From Oscillospiraceae bacterium (lineage in GTDB: Bacteria; Bacillota; Clostridia; Oscillospirales; Oscillospiraceae), in assembly GCA_017519975.1 (NCBI GenBank), contig JAFWRM010000042.1, forward strand, positions 44,857-108,856: a stretch of 64,000 nucleotides of DNA, read 5' to 3'. Position 1 is the first letter of the stretch. Every line of letters starts with the position of its first letter. Under the pieces are notes generated by a model that was not told where the DNA came from, made no database searches, and saw only the letters and a list, made by a program, of their open reading frames with translations. A program made the translations under genes and the position numbers. Shown in pieces: positions 34,043 to 42,819 of the stretch.

Positions 34043-36409
34043 TCAGTCCTTGATCTGCTCCATCACGAAGGCTTCGATAACGTCGCCTTCCTTAATGTCG
34101 TTGAATTTCTCAATGGACAGGCCGCATTCATAGCCGCTGGCAACTTCCTTTACGTCGTCCTTGAACCGGCGCAGCGAAGCGAGGTCGCCCTCGTGCACCA
34201 CGATGCCGTCGCGCACGACGCGCACCTGGCAGTTGCGAACGATCTTTCCATCCTGTACGTAGCAGCCGCAGATCGTACCCACATGGGATACCTTGTACGT
34301 CTGCCGGACCTCGGCATGTCCGATCACGGATTCCCTGAATTTCGGCGCCAGCATTCCCTTCATAGCGGCTTCGATCTCATTGATGCAGTCGTAGATCACG
34401 CGGTACATGCGGATATCCACATCGTTCCTGGAAGCGTTGTCTCTGGCGGCGGCGTCCGGCCGCACGTTGAAGCCCACGATGATGGCGCCGCTGGTCGCTG
34501 CCAGCATGACGTCAGATTCGTTGATGGCGCCGACGGCGGAATGAATGACGCGGACGCGCACTTCTTCGTTGCTCAGCTTCTCGAGAGAGGAGCGCACCGC
34601 TTCCGCGGATCCCTGAACGTCCGCTTTTACGATGATGTTCAGGTTCTTCAGCTCACCCTCCTTGATGCGGGAGAACAGATCCTCCAGCGAGACCTTCTTC
34701 TGAGAAGACGAGGCGTTCTTCTTCTCCGCCTTCCGCTGCTCTACCAGTTCTCTCGCCATGCGCTCATCGGCTACGGCGTTGAATATGTCGCCCGCATCCG
34801 GCACCTCGGACATGCCGGTGATCTCCACCGGAACGGAAGGTCCGGCTTCGGTCACGCGTTCACCCTTATCGTTGGTCATGACCCGGACGCGTCCTACAGA
34901 CGTGCCGGCGATGATCACGTCGCCCTGGCGCAGCGTCCCGTTCTGAACGAGCACCGTCATGATGGGACCGCGGCCCTTGTCCAGTCTGGCCTCGATGACG
35001 GTACCTCTGGCGGAACGGTTCGGATTCGCCTTCAGTTCCTGCATTTCCGCGGTAAGGGCCACCATCTCCAGGAGATTATCCACGCCCTGTCCCGTTTTTG
35101 CCGAGATCGGACATACGATCGTCTCACCGCCCCATTCCTCGGGGACCATCTCATATTCGGTCAGCTGCTGCTTGATCTTTTCGGGATTCGCTCCCGGCAC
35201 ATCCATCTTGTTGATGGCTACGATCATCGGGATCCCTGCCGCTTTGGCGTGATTGATGGATTCCACCGTCTGCGGCATGATGCCGTCGTCGGCCGCCACG
35301 ATCAGAATGGCGATGTCCGTCACCATGGCGCCGCGGGCGCGCATGGCGGTAAAGGCCTCGTGGCCGGGGGTATCGAGAAACGTAATGGGGCTGCCGTTGA
35401 TCTGTACGCGGTACGCGCCGATATGCTGGGTGATGCCGCCCGCCTCTCCGGCGGCGACATTGGCCTGGCGGATGCGGTCGAGCAGCGACGTCTTGCCGTG
35501 GTCCACGTGACCCATGACGACAACCACCGGTGCGCGCGGAATGAGATCCTCCGGTGCGTCCTCATGATCGTCGATCAGTTTCTCCTCGATGGTCACGATC
35601 ACTTCCCGCTCCACCTTGCAGCCGAGTTCCATGGCTACCAGTGCGGCGGTATCGTAATCGATGACGTCGCTCAGAGACGCCATGACGCCGAGCTTGATGA
35701 GCTGCTTGACGACCTCTACACCGGTCTTCTTCATCCGGGACGCAAGTTCGCTGACGGCGATCTCATCCGGGATCATCACCTTGACCGGAGCCTTCTTGGC
35801 GATCTCCAGCTGGAGCTTCTGCATGCGCTCGCGTTCTTCCTGACGGCGCTTGGCTCCGCTGTTCTGATTCTGGTTCCGGTTCTGATTCTTCTTGCCGATC
35901 TTCTGCTTGCCCCGGTTCATGTTCTCCGCGCGATCCGGGACGAAATTATCCAGCCTCTCGTCGTATTTGGAAAGATTGATCGTGGCGCCGGAAGTATTGA
36001 TGACCCTTTTCTCCGGCACTTTTCTCGGCTGGAAGGGCTTCTCCTCCTTCTTTTTGGGCGCCTGAGGCTGCTGAGACTGAACCGCCTTTTCCTTCGGCGC
36101 GGGAGTGCTCTTCTCCTCCGTCCTGGGCTCGCTCTTCTCGCCTTTCTTCTCCGCTTCGGCCGGTTTCGTTTCCGGAGCGGGTTCCTCTTTTTTCTCTGTC
36201 TGCGGGACCACAAACACCTCTTCCAGACTGTCGATCTGGTTGTTTACGGTCATGTATTCGAAGATCACGTCGAGCTGTTCTTCTTCAAGCGCCTGCATGT
36301 GGTTCTTCGGCGCCTCGAAGTATTTTGCAACGATCTCGGAGATGGTCTTCGTCGGAACTCCAAAGTCCTTCGCCACCTCATGGATGCGGTATTTAAACAT
36401 AATGCTCAT
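34043..36409 (-). CDS. infB: Translation initiation factor IF-2
   Basis: GTPase that brings fMet-tRNA to the 30S subunit. The 788-residue protein starts with an IF2_N domain ([23 protein letters not shown]), has a charged low-complexity region rich in Lys/Glu/Pro/Gln (about residues 70-190), a second IF2_N domain ([23 protein letters not shown]), and the G domain with [23 protein letters not shown] and NKMD. The remaining beta-barrel domains end in EFKE-like [17 protein letters not shown]. It is flanked by the L7Ae-family and rbfA genes, as in other Firmicutes. Confidence 0.97.
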   Translation of the reverse strand: MSIMFKYRIHEVAKDFGVPTKTISEIVAKYFEAPKNHMQALEEEQLDVIFEYMTVNNQIDSLEEVFVVPQTEKKEEPAPETKPAEAEKKGEKSEPRTEEKSTPAPKEKAVQSQQPQAPKKKEEKPFQPRKVPEKRVINTSGATINLSKYDERLDNFVPDRAENMNRGKQKIGKKNQNRNQNQNSGAKRRQEERERMQKLQLEIAKKAPVKVMIPDEIAVSELASRMKKTGVEVVKQLIKLGVMASLSDVIDYDTAALVAMELGCKVEREVIVTIEEKLIDDHEDAPEDLIPRAPVVVVMGHVDHGKTSLLDRIRQANVAAGEAGGITQHIGAYRVQINGSPITFLDTPGHEAFTAMRARGAMVTDIAILIVAADDGIMPQTVESINHAKAAGIPMIVAINKMDVPGANPEKIKQQLTEYEMVPEEWGGETIVCPISAKTGQGVDNLLEMVALTAEMQELKANPNRSARGTVIEARLDKGRGPIMTVLVQNGTLRQGDVIIAGTSVGRVRVMTNDKGERVTEAGPSVPVEITGMSEVPDAGDIFNAVADERMARELVEQRKAEKKNASSSQKKVSLEDLFSRIKEGELKNLNIIVKADVQGSAEAVRSSLEKLSNEEVRVRVIHSAVGAINESDVMLAATSGAIIVGFNVRPDAAARDNASRNDVDIRMYRVIYDCINEIEAAMKGMLAPKFRESVIGHAEVRQTYKVSHVGTICGCYVQDGKIVRNCQVRVVRDGIVVHEGDLASLRRFKDDVKEVASGYECGLSIEKFNDIKEGDVIEAFVMEQIKD

Positions 36410-36412
36410 ATC

Positions 36413-36841
36413 TCATTCCCTCTCTTTCCCGTTGGTGCGTTTCCCGTGACAGCCCGCGGCTTTCCTTGAGCTTTTCCGCTCCTCGGCACGCTTCCTTTTC
36501 AGTGCCATCCGTTCGGCAGCCGGGGCAAATCCCGGATCCGTCTTTGCCAGTTCCGATGTAAAAGCCGCGGCAAGTCCCGTATCGGTGAACGCCAGCATTC
36601 CCGGAGATCCCCTCCCGACGGCCTGACTCAGCTCCATTTTCCCGTAGGGAAGTACCAGATGCGGCACGGACGCCTCCCGTGCCATGAAGGCTGCCCTTTT
36701 TACGGATCCCTCCGAAGCGTCCGAAGCGGACAGGATGCATCTCACCCGGACGCGTTCGACGCCGGCGCTGACGCATTCCTCACCGATTTCAAGAGCGCCT
36801 GCCTTTCTGGCAAGCCCAAGCAGATGCAGACATTTGTCCAT
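36413..36841 (-). CDS. L7Ae-family ribosomal protein (YlxQ-like)
   Basis: A 142-residue protein whose first ~95 residues match the L7Ae/L30e/Gadd45 RNA-binding fold: LHLLGLARKAGALEIGEECV, VRCILSASDASEGSVKRAAFMA, and LPYGKMELSQAVGRGSPGMLAFTDTGLAAAF. The family binds kink-turn RNA. The C-terminal ~45 residues are a very basic extension (KRKRAEERKSSRK) not found in short members. It lies between ylxR and infB, its standard place. Confidence 0.88.
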   Translation of the reverse strand: MDKCLHLLGLARKAGALEIGEECVSAGVERVRVRCILSASDASEGSVKRAAFMAREASVPHLVLPYGKMELSQAVGRGSPGMLAFTDTGLAAAFTSELAKTDPGFAPAAERMALKRKRAEERKSSRKAAGCHGKRTNGKERE

Positions 36842-36845
36842 AGGC

Positions 36846-37103
36846 TTACTCCATTCTGCCCTGAAGATCCAGATACAGTTCCTCAGGGATCCCGGTGTTC
36901 AGAGCCCGTTCCAGTGCTTTGGATTTCGTCGCTTTTTTCAGGCAATCGGCGTTGGGGCACACATAGGCGCCGCGTCCGGGCATCTTTCCCTTGAAGTCCA
37001 GCGATACCGCCCCCTCGGGGGACCGCACCACGCGGATCAGTTCTCTTTTCGGCTTCATTTCACGGCAGCCCAGGCACTGCCGCATCGGTATTTTCTTCTG
37101 CAT
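36846..37103 (-). CDS. rnpM: YlxR family RNA-binding protein (RnpM)
   Basis: An 85-residue protein with the YlxR signature RQCLGCREMKPKRELIRVVR, PGRGAYVCPNADCLKKATK and KALERALN. The four cysteines suggest a metal site. In Bacillus subtilis the homologue binds RNase P RNA and modulates its activity. It lies between nusA and the L7Ae-like gene. Confidence 0.92.
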   Translation of the reverse strand: MQKKIPMRQCLGCREMKPKRELIRVVRSPEGAVSLDFKGKMPGRGAYVCPNADCLKKATKSKALERALNTGIPEELYLDLQGRME

Positions 37104-37120
37104 GGGGCCGCCTGCCTTTC

Positions 37121-38197
37121 TCAGTTATCCTCTTGTTCCGAAGCCTGATTGGCCTGGCTTTCGGGCTTGATGTCGATCTTATATCCGGTCAGTCTGGCCG
37201 CAAGACGCACGTTCTGCCCTTCCTTGCCGATGGCCAGTGACAGCTGGTTGTCGGGAACGATCACCCGGCAGCTTTTTTCATCGTCCAGAAGCGTTACGCT
37301 GATCACATCGCTGGGCGACAGGGCGGAGGCGATGAATTCCGCCGGGTCCTCACTGTACCGGGCGATGTCGATCTTTTCTCCGTGAAGCTCGTCCACAATG
37401 GCCGCTACGCGGCCTCCGCGGGGGCCGACGCAGGCTCCGATGGGGTCCACGTCCGGATCGTTGGCCCAGACCGCGATCTTCGTACGGCTTCCCGCTTCTC
37501 TGGCGATGCTCTTGATCTCTACGGTGCCGTCGAAGATCTCGGGAACCTCCATCTCGAACAGGCGCTTCACAAGACCGGGATGGGTGCGGGAAATCAGCAC
37601 CTGAGGACCGCGTGAAGAGCGTCGGACCTCCACGACGTATACCTTGATGCGGTCTCCTTCGTGGATCTCCTCTCCGGCGATCCGCTCGTTAGCCGTCAGG
37701 CTGGCATCCGTCGTCTCCGATCCGGAGCTGATGCGGACGTAGGCGTTTCCGTTGGGCTCCACTCTGTGGACGACTCCGGTCATGATCTCTCTTTCCTTGG
37801 AGGTGAAGACGTCGAAGACGATGCCCCGCTCCGCTTCACGGATCCCCTGAATGATGACCTGCTTGGCAGCCTGCGCCGCAATGCGCCCGAATTTCTGCGT
37901 GTCAACGGGAATGTTGACCGTATCCCCCAGTTCGTATCGGGCGGACATTTTCTTTGCGTCGTCCAGAAGGATCTGAGTTTCGGGATCCTCTACCTGCTCG
38001 CACACCGTCTTCATGATGTACATGCTGATCTCCTTCTTCTCGGGATCCAGTTCCACGCGGGCGTTATCCGCGGCGTCCGGATGATCCTTCCTCAGTGCGG
38101 CAAGCAGTGCCTGCTCGATCTTTTCCAGCATGTAACTCTGCGGAATGCCCTTTTCCTTCTCGATATCTGCGATGGCTTCAAAAAATGCTGCGTTCAT
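37121..38197 (-). CDS. nusA: Transcription termination/antitermination factor NusA
   Basis: RNA polymerase-binding factor of 358 residues. The N-terminal domain (FFEAIADIEKEKGIPQSYMLEKIEQALLAALRK) contacts polymerase. The S1 domain follows near residues 130-200 (EIMTGVVHRVEPNGNAYVRI), and then two KH domains (GACVGPRGGRVAAIVDELHGEKIDI and LSLAIGKEGQNVRLAARLTG). It lacks the acidic repeats of the proteobacterial protein, normal for Firmicutes. It follows rimP by 16 bp. Confidence 0.97.
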   Translation of the reverse strand: MNAAFFEAIADIEKEKGIPQSYMLEKIEQALLAALRKDHPDAADNARVELDPEKKEISMYIMKTVCEQVEDPETQILLDDAKKMSARYELGDTVNIPVDTQKFGRIAAQAAKQVIIQGIREAERGIVFDVFTSKEREIMTGVVHRVEPNGNAYVRISSGSETTDASLTANERIAGEEIHEGDRIKVYVVEVRRSSRGPQVLISRTHPGLVKRLFEMEVPEIFDGTVEIKSIAREAGSRTKIAVWANDPDVDPIGACVGPRGGRVAAIVDELHGEKIDIARYSEDPAEFIASALSPSDVISVTLLDDEKSCRVIVPDNQLSLAIGKEGQNVRLAARLTGYKIDIKPESQANQASEQEDN

Positions 38198-38213
38198 TGT
38201 CGATCCCCTATTC

Positions 38214-38669
38214 TTAAAATGTTACACGCAGACGCACGTTAGCCGTTTCCGAAGGCGCGAACGTCTCAGTTTTTCCGTTGATCTCGATGCTTACGGCGCC
38301 GTCCCGGTAATCCGTCAGTTTCCCGATGAATTCCTTCCTTCCGTCCCGGCTTCTGTACAGCCGTACTTCCACCGTGCTTCCCATGAAAGCGGCAAAATCC
38401 GACGGCCGTTTCAGCGACCGCTCCGCACCCGCGGAGGAAACTTCAAAGGTGTAGGCGCCATCTATCAGGTCCTTTTCGTCGAGAATGGGATCCAGCGCCC
38501 GGCTGATCGCTTCGCACTGGTCGATGCCGACTCCTCCCTCGCGGTCGATGTACACCCTCAGATACCAGACGCCCGCCTCCTTGACGTATTCGACGTCCCA
38601 GATGCTGCACCCGTTCTGCTCCGCGATGGGCTGTGCCAGCTCCCATACCTGATCGGTAAGTCTGCTCAT
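38214..38669 (-). CDS. rimP: Ribosome maturation factor RimP
   Basis: A 151-residue 30S maturation factor. LAQPIAEQNGCSIWDVEYVKEAG, WYLRVYIDREGGVGIDQCEAISRALDPILDE and YTFEVSSAGAERSLKRPSDF match the two-domain family. The ATG at 38669, preceded by AAGGAA, is used rather than the longer in-frame start at 38714, which would fall in a GC-rich hairpin. It opens the nusA-infB operon. Confidence 0.94.
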   Translation of the reverse strand: MSRLTDQVWELAQPIAEQNGCSIWDVEYVKEAGVWYLRVYIDREGGVGIDQCEAISRALDPILDEKDLIDGAYTFEVSSAGAERSLKRPSDFAAFMGSTVEVRLYRSRDGRKEFIGKLTDYRDGAVSIEINGKTETFAPSETANVRLRVTF

Positions 38670-38684
38670 GTTCCGTTCCTTCCC

Positions 38685-38704
38685 GCCCGCGGGTGAGCGC
38701 GGGC
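38685..38704. repeat. GC-rich hairpin in the rimP leader
   Basis: 7-bp stem GCCCGCG/CGCGGGC with a 6-nt loop, 16 bp upstream of rimP. It lies between the recR terminator and the rimP start. On the plus strand it is followed by TTTT, but no plus-strand gene needs a terminator here. Confidence 0.5.
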
Positions 38705-38716
38705 TTTTATGCACAG

Positions 38717-38742
38717 AAAAGGAGTGGGGATTTCCCCACTCC
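38717..38742 (-). terminator. Terminator of rpe-recR
   Basis: 9-bp inverted repeat (GGAGTGGGG / CCCCACTCC), followed on the minus strand by TTTTCTG. Confidence 0.8.
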
Positions 38743-38831
38743 GCAAATTCCTGTTACTACCTTGCATACCATACCATGTCTATCGTTGAAATGCAAGCAT
38801 TTTTCGCACTTTTCGCGAATTTTCCGTTTTC

Positions 38832-39431
38832 TCAGAAATCCGTCCGCCCCTCCATGGCGCGGCTCAGCGTCGCATCGTCCGCGAATTCAAGATTTGCCCC
38901 GACCGGCACTCCGTAGGCGAGTCTGGTGATTTTAACTTCAAACGGCTTCAGAAGACGGGAGATGTACCGTGCCGTCGTCTCACCCTCCGTATCCGGATTT
39001 GTCGCCATGATGACTTCGCGGATCTCCCCCTCCGCCACTCTCGCCACCAGCTCCCGGATGGTCAGATCGTCCGGAGACACGTGGTTCATGGGAGATATGA
39101 CGCCATGCAGCACATGATACAGCCCGTTGTATTCTCTCCCTCGCTCCAGCGCCACCACGTCCTTCGGATCGGAGACGACGCAGATGGTATGCGTATCTCT
39201 TGCCGGATTGCTGCAGATCGGGCACAGCTCGGAATCCGTCAGATTATGGCACACCCGGCAGGGAAAGATGTTTCTTTTCGCCTGTACGATGGCGTCGGCA
39301 AAGGCTTCCGCTTCTTCCTCCGGCCGGGACAGCACGAAGAACGCAAGCCGCTGAGCCGTTTTTCTCCCAATGCCGGGAAGCGACGCGAATTTTTCGATCA
39401 GCGTCTCCAGGGTCTGCGGGAACAGATTCAT
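38832..39431 (-). CDS. recR: Recombination protein RecR
   Basis: A 199-residue recombinational-repair protein that works with RecO and RecF at DNA gaps. The helix-hairpin-helix LIEKFASLPGIGRKTAQRLAF, the zinc finger CRVCHNLTDSELCPIC and the Toprim domain (TICVVSDPKDVVALERG; IMATNPDTEGETTARYI) are present. The ATG at 39431 follows GAGGAG and overlaps the end of rpe by 4 bp, so the longer in-frame extension is rejected. It is the last gene before the terminator. Confidence 0.96.
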   Translation of the reverse strand: MNLFPQTLETLIEKFASLPGIGRKTAQRLAFFVLSRPEEEAEAFADAIVQAKRNIFPCRVCHNLTDSELCPICSNPARDTHTICVVSDPKDVVALERGREYNGLYHVLHGVISPMNHVSPDDLTIRELVARVAEGEIREVIMATNPDTEGETTARYISRLLKPFEVKITRLAYGVPVGANLEFADDATLSRAMEGRTDF

Positions 39432-40081
39432 GACAGTTCTCCTCTCAGCTGCGCGATCCTGGCGGCGCGGTCCGCCGCGCGGAAAACGTCGCTCCCCGCG
39501 ACCAGTACGTCGGCGCCGGCCGTACGACACAGGCGGGCGGTTTCCGGGTTTACTCCACCGTCGACTTCGATCTCACATTGCAGGCCCTCCGCGTCGATGG
39601 CCTTCCGCAGCCGCTCGACCTTCGGCAGCATGCCTTCCATGAAGCGCTGGCCGCCGAACCCCGGTTCCACCGTCATGACCAGGGCAAGATCAATGCGGCC
39701 AAGATACGGGAGGAGCTTTTCCGCGGACGTCGCAGGTTTTATTGCCAGCCCGACGCGCTTTCCTCTGCCGTGTACGGCGTCGATGGCTTTCCGTACGTCC
39801 GCCGCCTCATCGGCTTCCAGATGAAAAACCACGAGATCCGCCCCCGCGTCGGCAAAGCGTTCCGCAAAGCGGTGTGGTCTTTCGATCATCAGATGGACGT
39901 CAAGCGTCATTTCCGTGATCTTCCGGACGGATTCAAGCACCGGGATGCCGATGGAGATGTTGGGAACGAACACACCGTCCATCACGTCAAAATGCAGGTA
40001 GTCGGCTGTTTCTATGGTCCGTATCTCCTGTCCGAGACGGGTAAAATCCGCCGACAGGATGGACGGGGCTATTTTCGTCAT
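39428..40081 (-). CDS. rpe: Ribulose-phosphate 3-epimerase
   Basis: TIM-barrel pentose-phosphate enzyme that interconverts ribulose 5-phosphate and xylulose 5-phosphate. The 217-residue protein has IAPSILSADFTRLGQEI, LHFDVMDGVFVPNISIG, LDVHLMIERPHRFAERF, VEPGFGGQRFMEGMLPKVERLRK and EVDGGVNPETA, which carry the metal ligands and catalytic Asp residues. The ATG at 40081 is the family start with GAGGAGAAAAGG upstream, and the 45-codon upstream extension is not used. Confidence 0.96.
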   Translation of the reverse strand: MTKIAPSILSADFTRLGQEIRTIETADYLHFDVMDGVFVPNISIGIPVLESVRKITEMTLDVHLMIERPHRFAERFADAGADLVVFHLEADEAADVRKAIDAVHGRGKRVGLAIKPATSAEKLLPYLGRIDLALVMTVEPGFGGQRFMEGMLPKVERLRKAIDAEGLQCEIEVDGGVNPETARLCRTAGADVLVAGSDVFRAADRAARIAQLRGELS

Positions 40082-40114
40082 CCTTTTCTCCTCTTTCTTT
40101 GATGATCTGACTGT

Positions 40115-40143
40115 ATCATAGTGTATTCGATCCTTTTTGGCAA
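40115..40143 (-). promoter_or_regulatory. Promoter of rpe-recR
   Basis: TTGCCA (40143-40138) and TATGAT (40120-40115) on the minus strand, 17-bp spacer. Confidence 0.75.
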
Positions 40144-40209
40144 GACGCTGACCCGTGGAATTCCGTGCGGGAACGCCGCGGCGCCTCTCTTCCGCATTCC
40201 CTCCGTTTC

Positions 40210-40238
40210 TTGACACGCGCCAGGCACGGTACTAAAAT
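40210..40238 (+). promoter_or_regulatory. Promoter of the xpaC-telA operon
   Basis: TTGACA (40210-40215) and TAAAAT (40233-40238) with a 17-bp spacer, near consensus. It diverges from the rpe promoter. Confidence 0.82.
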
Positions 40239-40271
40239 ATAAAAAGGTTATCAAACGGGAGGCGGTGCCCA

Positions 40272-40964
40272 TTGAAGATCATAAAGGAAAAGAAGCTGCG
40301 GTCCTGCTGGCCGATCTACGGGATCGGCGTTTTCTGGCTCCTGTACGCTCTGATATTCCCCATGTACAGGCCTCTGCATTTTGTTCTTCTTGCCGTTCTT
40401 TCGATCCCCGTCTATCTCCTGCTCAGCCGCGTATTCCCGGGAAAAACCGTTCAGACGGAAGTGGAAGTACCCGATGAGCCGGAACCCTCTCCCACGGGCA
40501 TCCCGGAACACGACGCACTGCTCGCCGAAGGCCGTACCGCCGTCGCCGAAATGCAGGCCCTGCAGTCCAGGATCACGGACCCCGACATCCGGCAGAAAAC
40601 AGAACGGCTCATCGAACTGACCGGTCAGATCTTTCAGGATCTTATTGACGATCCGGCGGACTACCGGACGATTCGCCGTTTCTCAGATTACTTTCTTCCC
40701 ACAACGGTCAAGATGCTGCACGAGTACGACCGCATGAGCGGCATCGGCGTCAATGGTGAAAACATCGCCGCCACCCGGGAGCGGATCTCCGCGATCCTGG
40801 ACACTACGGTGGCCGCCTATGAAAAACAGCTGGACGCTCTGTTTGCCAACCAGGCCCTCGATATTGAGACGGATATCACCGTCCTCGAGAACATGCTGAA
40901 AAAGGAAGGCCTTGCCTCCGACGGGTTTGAGCAGTCCTTCCCCGGCACGCCCGGCACCGCCTGA
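40272..40964 (+). CDS. XpaC-like membrane protein (5-bromo-4-chloroindolyl phosphate hydrolysis family)
   Basis: A 230-residue protein with two adjacent N-terminal membrane segments (WPIYGIGVFWLLYALIF and PLHFVLLAVLSIPVYLLL) and a helical cytoplasmic region. DPADYRTIRRFSDYFLPTTVKMLHEYDRM matches the XpaC family, which is regularly encoded beside telA. Despite the family name, its biochemical role is not known. It starts at TTG 40272 with GGGAGG upstream, directly downstream of a consensus promoter. Confidence 0.8.
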   Translation: MKIIKEKKLRSCWPIYGIGVFWLLYALIFPMYRPLHFVLLAVLSIPVYLLLSRVFPGKTVQTEVEVPDEPEPSPTGIPEHDALLAEGRTAVAEMQALQSRITDPDIRQKTERLIELTGQIFQDLIDDPADYRTIRRFSDYFLPTTVKMLHEYDRMSGIGVNGENIAATRERISAILDTTVAAYEKQLDALFANQALDIETDITVLENMLKKEGLASDGFEQSFPGTPGTA

Positions 40965-41043
40965 ACCCGCGTCATCACCCGCCGACGATCTGCATTCCAT
41001 ATCACATATCATATGAGACCACTCACAAGAAAGGATGTTTGCC

Positions 41044-42240
41044 ATGTCTGAAAAAACTGATTTCGTCCCCGAACTGACCCTGTCTCCCGAAGGTTTTCCC
41101 TCCTTTGAAGACGCTCTTGCGGCCTCAGAAGCTCCCGCTGCCGCCGCCGCGGCCGCAGCTCCCACTCTGGAAGAAGATAACGCCGCCATCAAGGAGAGCA
41201 TCGATTCTCAGATGAGCAGCCTGACGGAGGAAGAGCGCAAGCAGGTGGAAGCGTTCTCCAAGCAGATCGACATCACTGACACCAACACCGTGCTCACCTA
41301 CGGCGCCGCCAGCCAGAAGCACATCTCAGATTTTTCCGACACCGCTCTGAACGCCGTGCGTACGAAGGACCTCGGTGAAGTTGGGGACATGCTCTCCGAC
41401 CTTGTCGTGGAGCTGAAGGGCTTCAATTTCGATGAAAAGCAGAAGAAGGGGCTGTTCGGGCTCCGGAAGAAAGCCCAGCATAAGATCGAAACGCTGAAGG
41501 CCGACTACGCCAAGGCCGAGGTCAACGTGGACAAGATCTCCGAAATGCTGGAGAAGCATCAGGTCATCCTGATGAAGGATACGGCCATGCTCGACAAGAT
41601 GTATGACACGAATCAGGGCTATTTCAAGGAGCTGACCATGTACATTCTGGCCGGCAAGACGAAGCTGGACGAATGCCGCACCGTGACGCTGCCCGCCCTG
41701 CAGAAGAAGGCGGAGGAATCCGGTCTGCCGGAGGATGCTCAGGCCGCCAGCGACTTTGCCAACATGATCAATCGCTTTGAAAAGAAGCTGTACGATCTGG
41801 AACTGACCCGCATGGTGTCCGTTCAGATGGCCCCGCAGATCCGTCTGATCCAGAACAACGACACGCTGCTGGTGGAAAAGATCCAGACCAGCATCGTAAA
41901 CACCATTCCCCTGTGGAAGAGCCAGATGGTCCTTGCCCTTGGGCTGTATCACTCCCAGCAGGCCATGCAGGCCCAGCATGAAGTCACCGAGATGACCAAC
42001 GAGCTTCTGAAGAAGAACGCAGAAATGCTGAAGACCGGCAGCGTCGAAGTCGCCAAGGAATCCGAGCGGGGCGTGGTGGATATCGAAACGCTGGCGGAGA
42101 CCAACCGCATGCTGATCGAAACGCTGGAGGAAGTTCAGCAGATCCAGCGCGACGGGTCCGCCAAACGTCACGCCGCGGAGGCCGAACTGGGCCGCATTGA
42201 GGGCGAGCTGAAGCAGAAGCTTTTGGATCTTCGTCGGTAA
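41044..42240 (+). CDS. TelA/toxic anion resistance family protein
   Basis: A 398-residue, largely helical cytoplasmic protein. VEAFSKQIDITDTNTVLTYGAASQKHISDFSD, FDEKQKKGLFGLRKKAQHKIETLKADYAKAEVNVDKI, and the C-terminal VDIETLAETNRMLIETLEEVQQIQRDG match TelA. The family was named for tellurite resistance but is probably a general envelope-stress or membrane protein partner. The N-terminus has a poly-Ala stretch. The ATG at 41044 is used because AAGG lies directly against the upstream ATG at 41035. Confidence 0.88.
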   Translation: MSEKTDFVPELTLSPEGFPSFEDALAASEAPAAAAAAAAPTLEEDNAAIKESIDSQMSSLTEEERKQVEAFSKQIDITDTNTVLTYGAASQKHISDFSDTALNAVRTKDLGEVGDMLSDLVVELKGFNFDEKQKKGLFGLRKKAQHKIETLKADYAKAEVNVDKISEMLEKHQVILMKDTAMLDKMYDTNQGYFKELTMYILAGKTKLDECRTVTLPALQKKAEESGLPEDAQAASDFANMINRFEKKLYDLELTRMVSVQMAPQIRLIQNNDTLLVEKIQTSIVNTIPLWKSQMVLALGLYHSQQAMQAQHEVTEMTNELLKKNAEMLKTGSVEVAKESERGVVDIETLAETNRMLIETLEEVQQIQRDGSAKRHAAEAELGRIEGELKQKLLDLRR

Positions 42241-42249
42241 CCCATCGCC

Positions 42250-42810
42250 ATGTCTGTATTCAGTAAGCGGAGCACGGCGGCCGTCATCACCGTCGTCCTG
42301 TGCGTGCTGGCTCTGGTGATCGGCGTCCGGCGCAGCGTTGGCCGGCGTGCGGCCGATATCCTGGATCAGTTCGAATCCGGCGTTCGCTCGGAGACGGCCG
42401 GATATACCCTTCCCTCCGTTTCTGCTCAGCTGGAGGCAAGGAGCAACGCGGCTCTCGGGCTCATTTCCCTGTCGGGTCCTTACGGAGATCTGACGGAAAA
42501 GGCAGACGCCGTCCGGGAAGCCAGAGAGGCTCTGCTTTCGGCCGGTTCCATTTCCGCCCGCTCTGAGGCCAACGCCGCTCTGGCGGCCGCCTGCGACGCC
42601 CTCATTCCCGGGCTGGAGGCGGTTCTGACGGATCCCGACCGGATCAGCGCGCTGAAGGACTACGCGGGCGTCATGTCCAACACGGCGCGCCTGATCGAGA
42701 CAAGCGGCTACAACGAGCTGGTCAGCGATTTCCGTTCCAACGTTCTGGGGCTTTTCCCCGTCAGCATACTGTACCGGATCGCGGGAGTCGCCGTGCCGGA
42801 CTATTTCTGA
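42250..42810 (+). CDS. LemA-like membrane-anchored helical protein
   Basis: A 186-residue protein with one N-terminal membrane segment (AAVITVVLCVLALVIGV) and an outer helical region. The C-terminal YNELVSDFRSNVLGLFPVSILYRIAGV parallels the LemA ending, where a conserved YN motif precedes a hydrophobic Pro-containing segment. LemA proteins are commonly encoded beside TPM-domain proteins, as here. The rest is divergent, so the call rests on topology, ending and context. Function is unknown. Confidence 0.6.
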   Translation: MSVFSKRSTAAVITVVLCVLALVIGVRRSVGRRAADILDQFESGVRSETAGYTLPSVSAQLEARSNAALGLISLSGPYGDLTEKADAVREAREALLSAGSISARSEANAALAAACDALIPGLEAVLTDPDRISALKDYAGVMSNTARLIETSGYNELVSDFRSNVLGLFPVSILYRIAGVAVPDYF

Positions 42811-42819
42811 GTGAATGCC

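Noticed and set aside
34031..36469. Long open frame on the plus strand opposite infB
   Set aside because: Antisense of infB. The composition is an artefact of strong GC bias at third positions.
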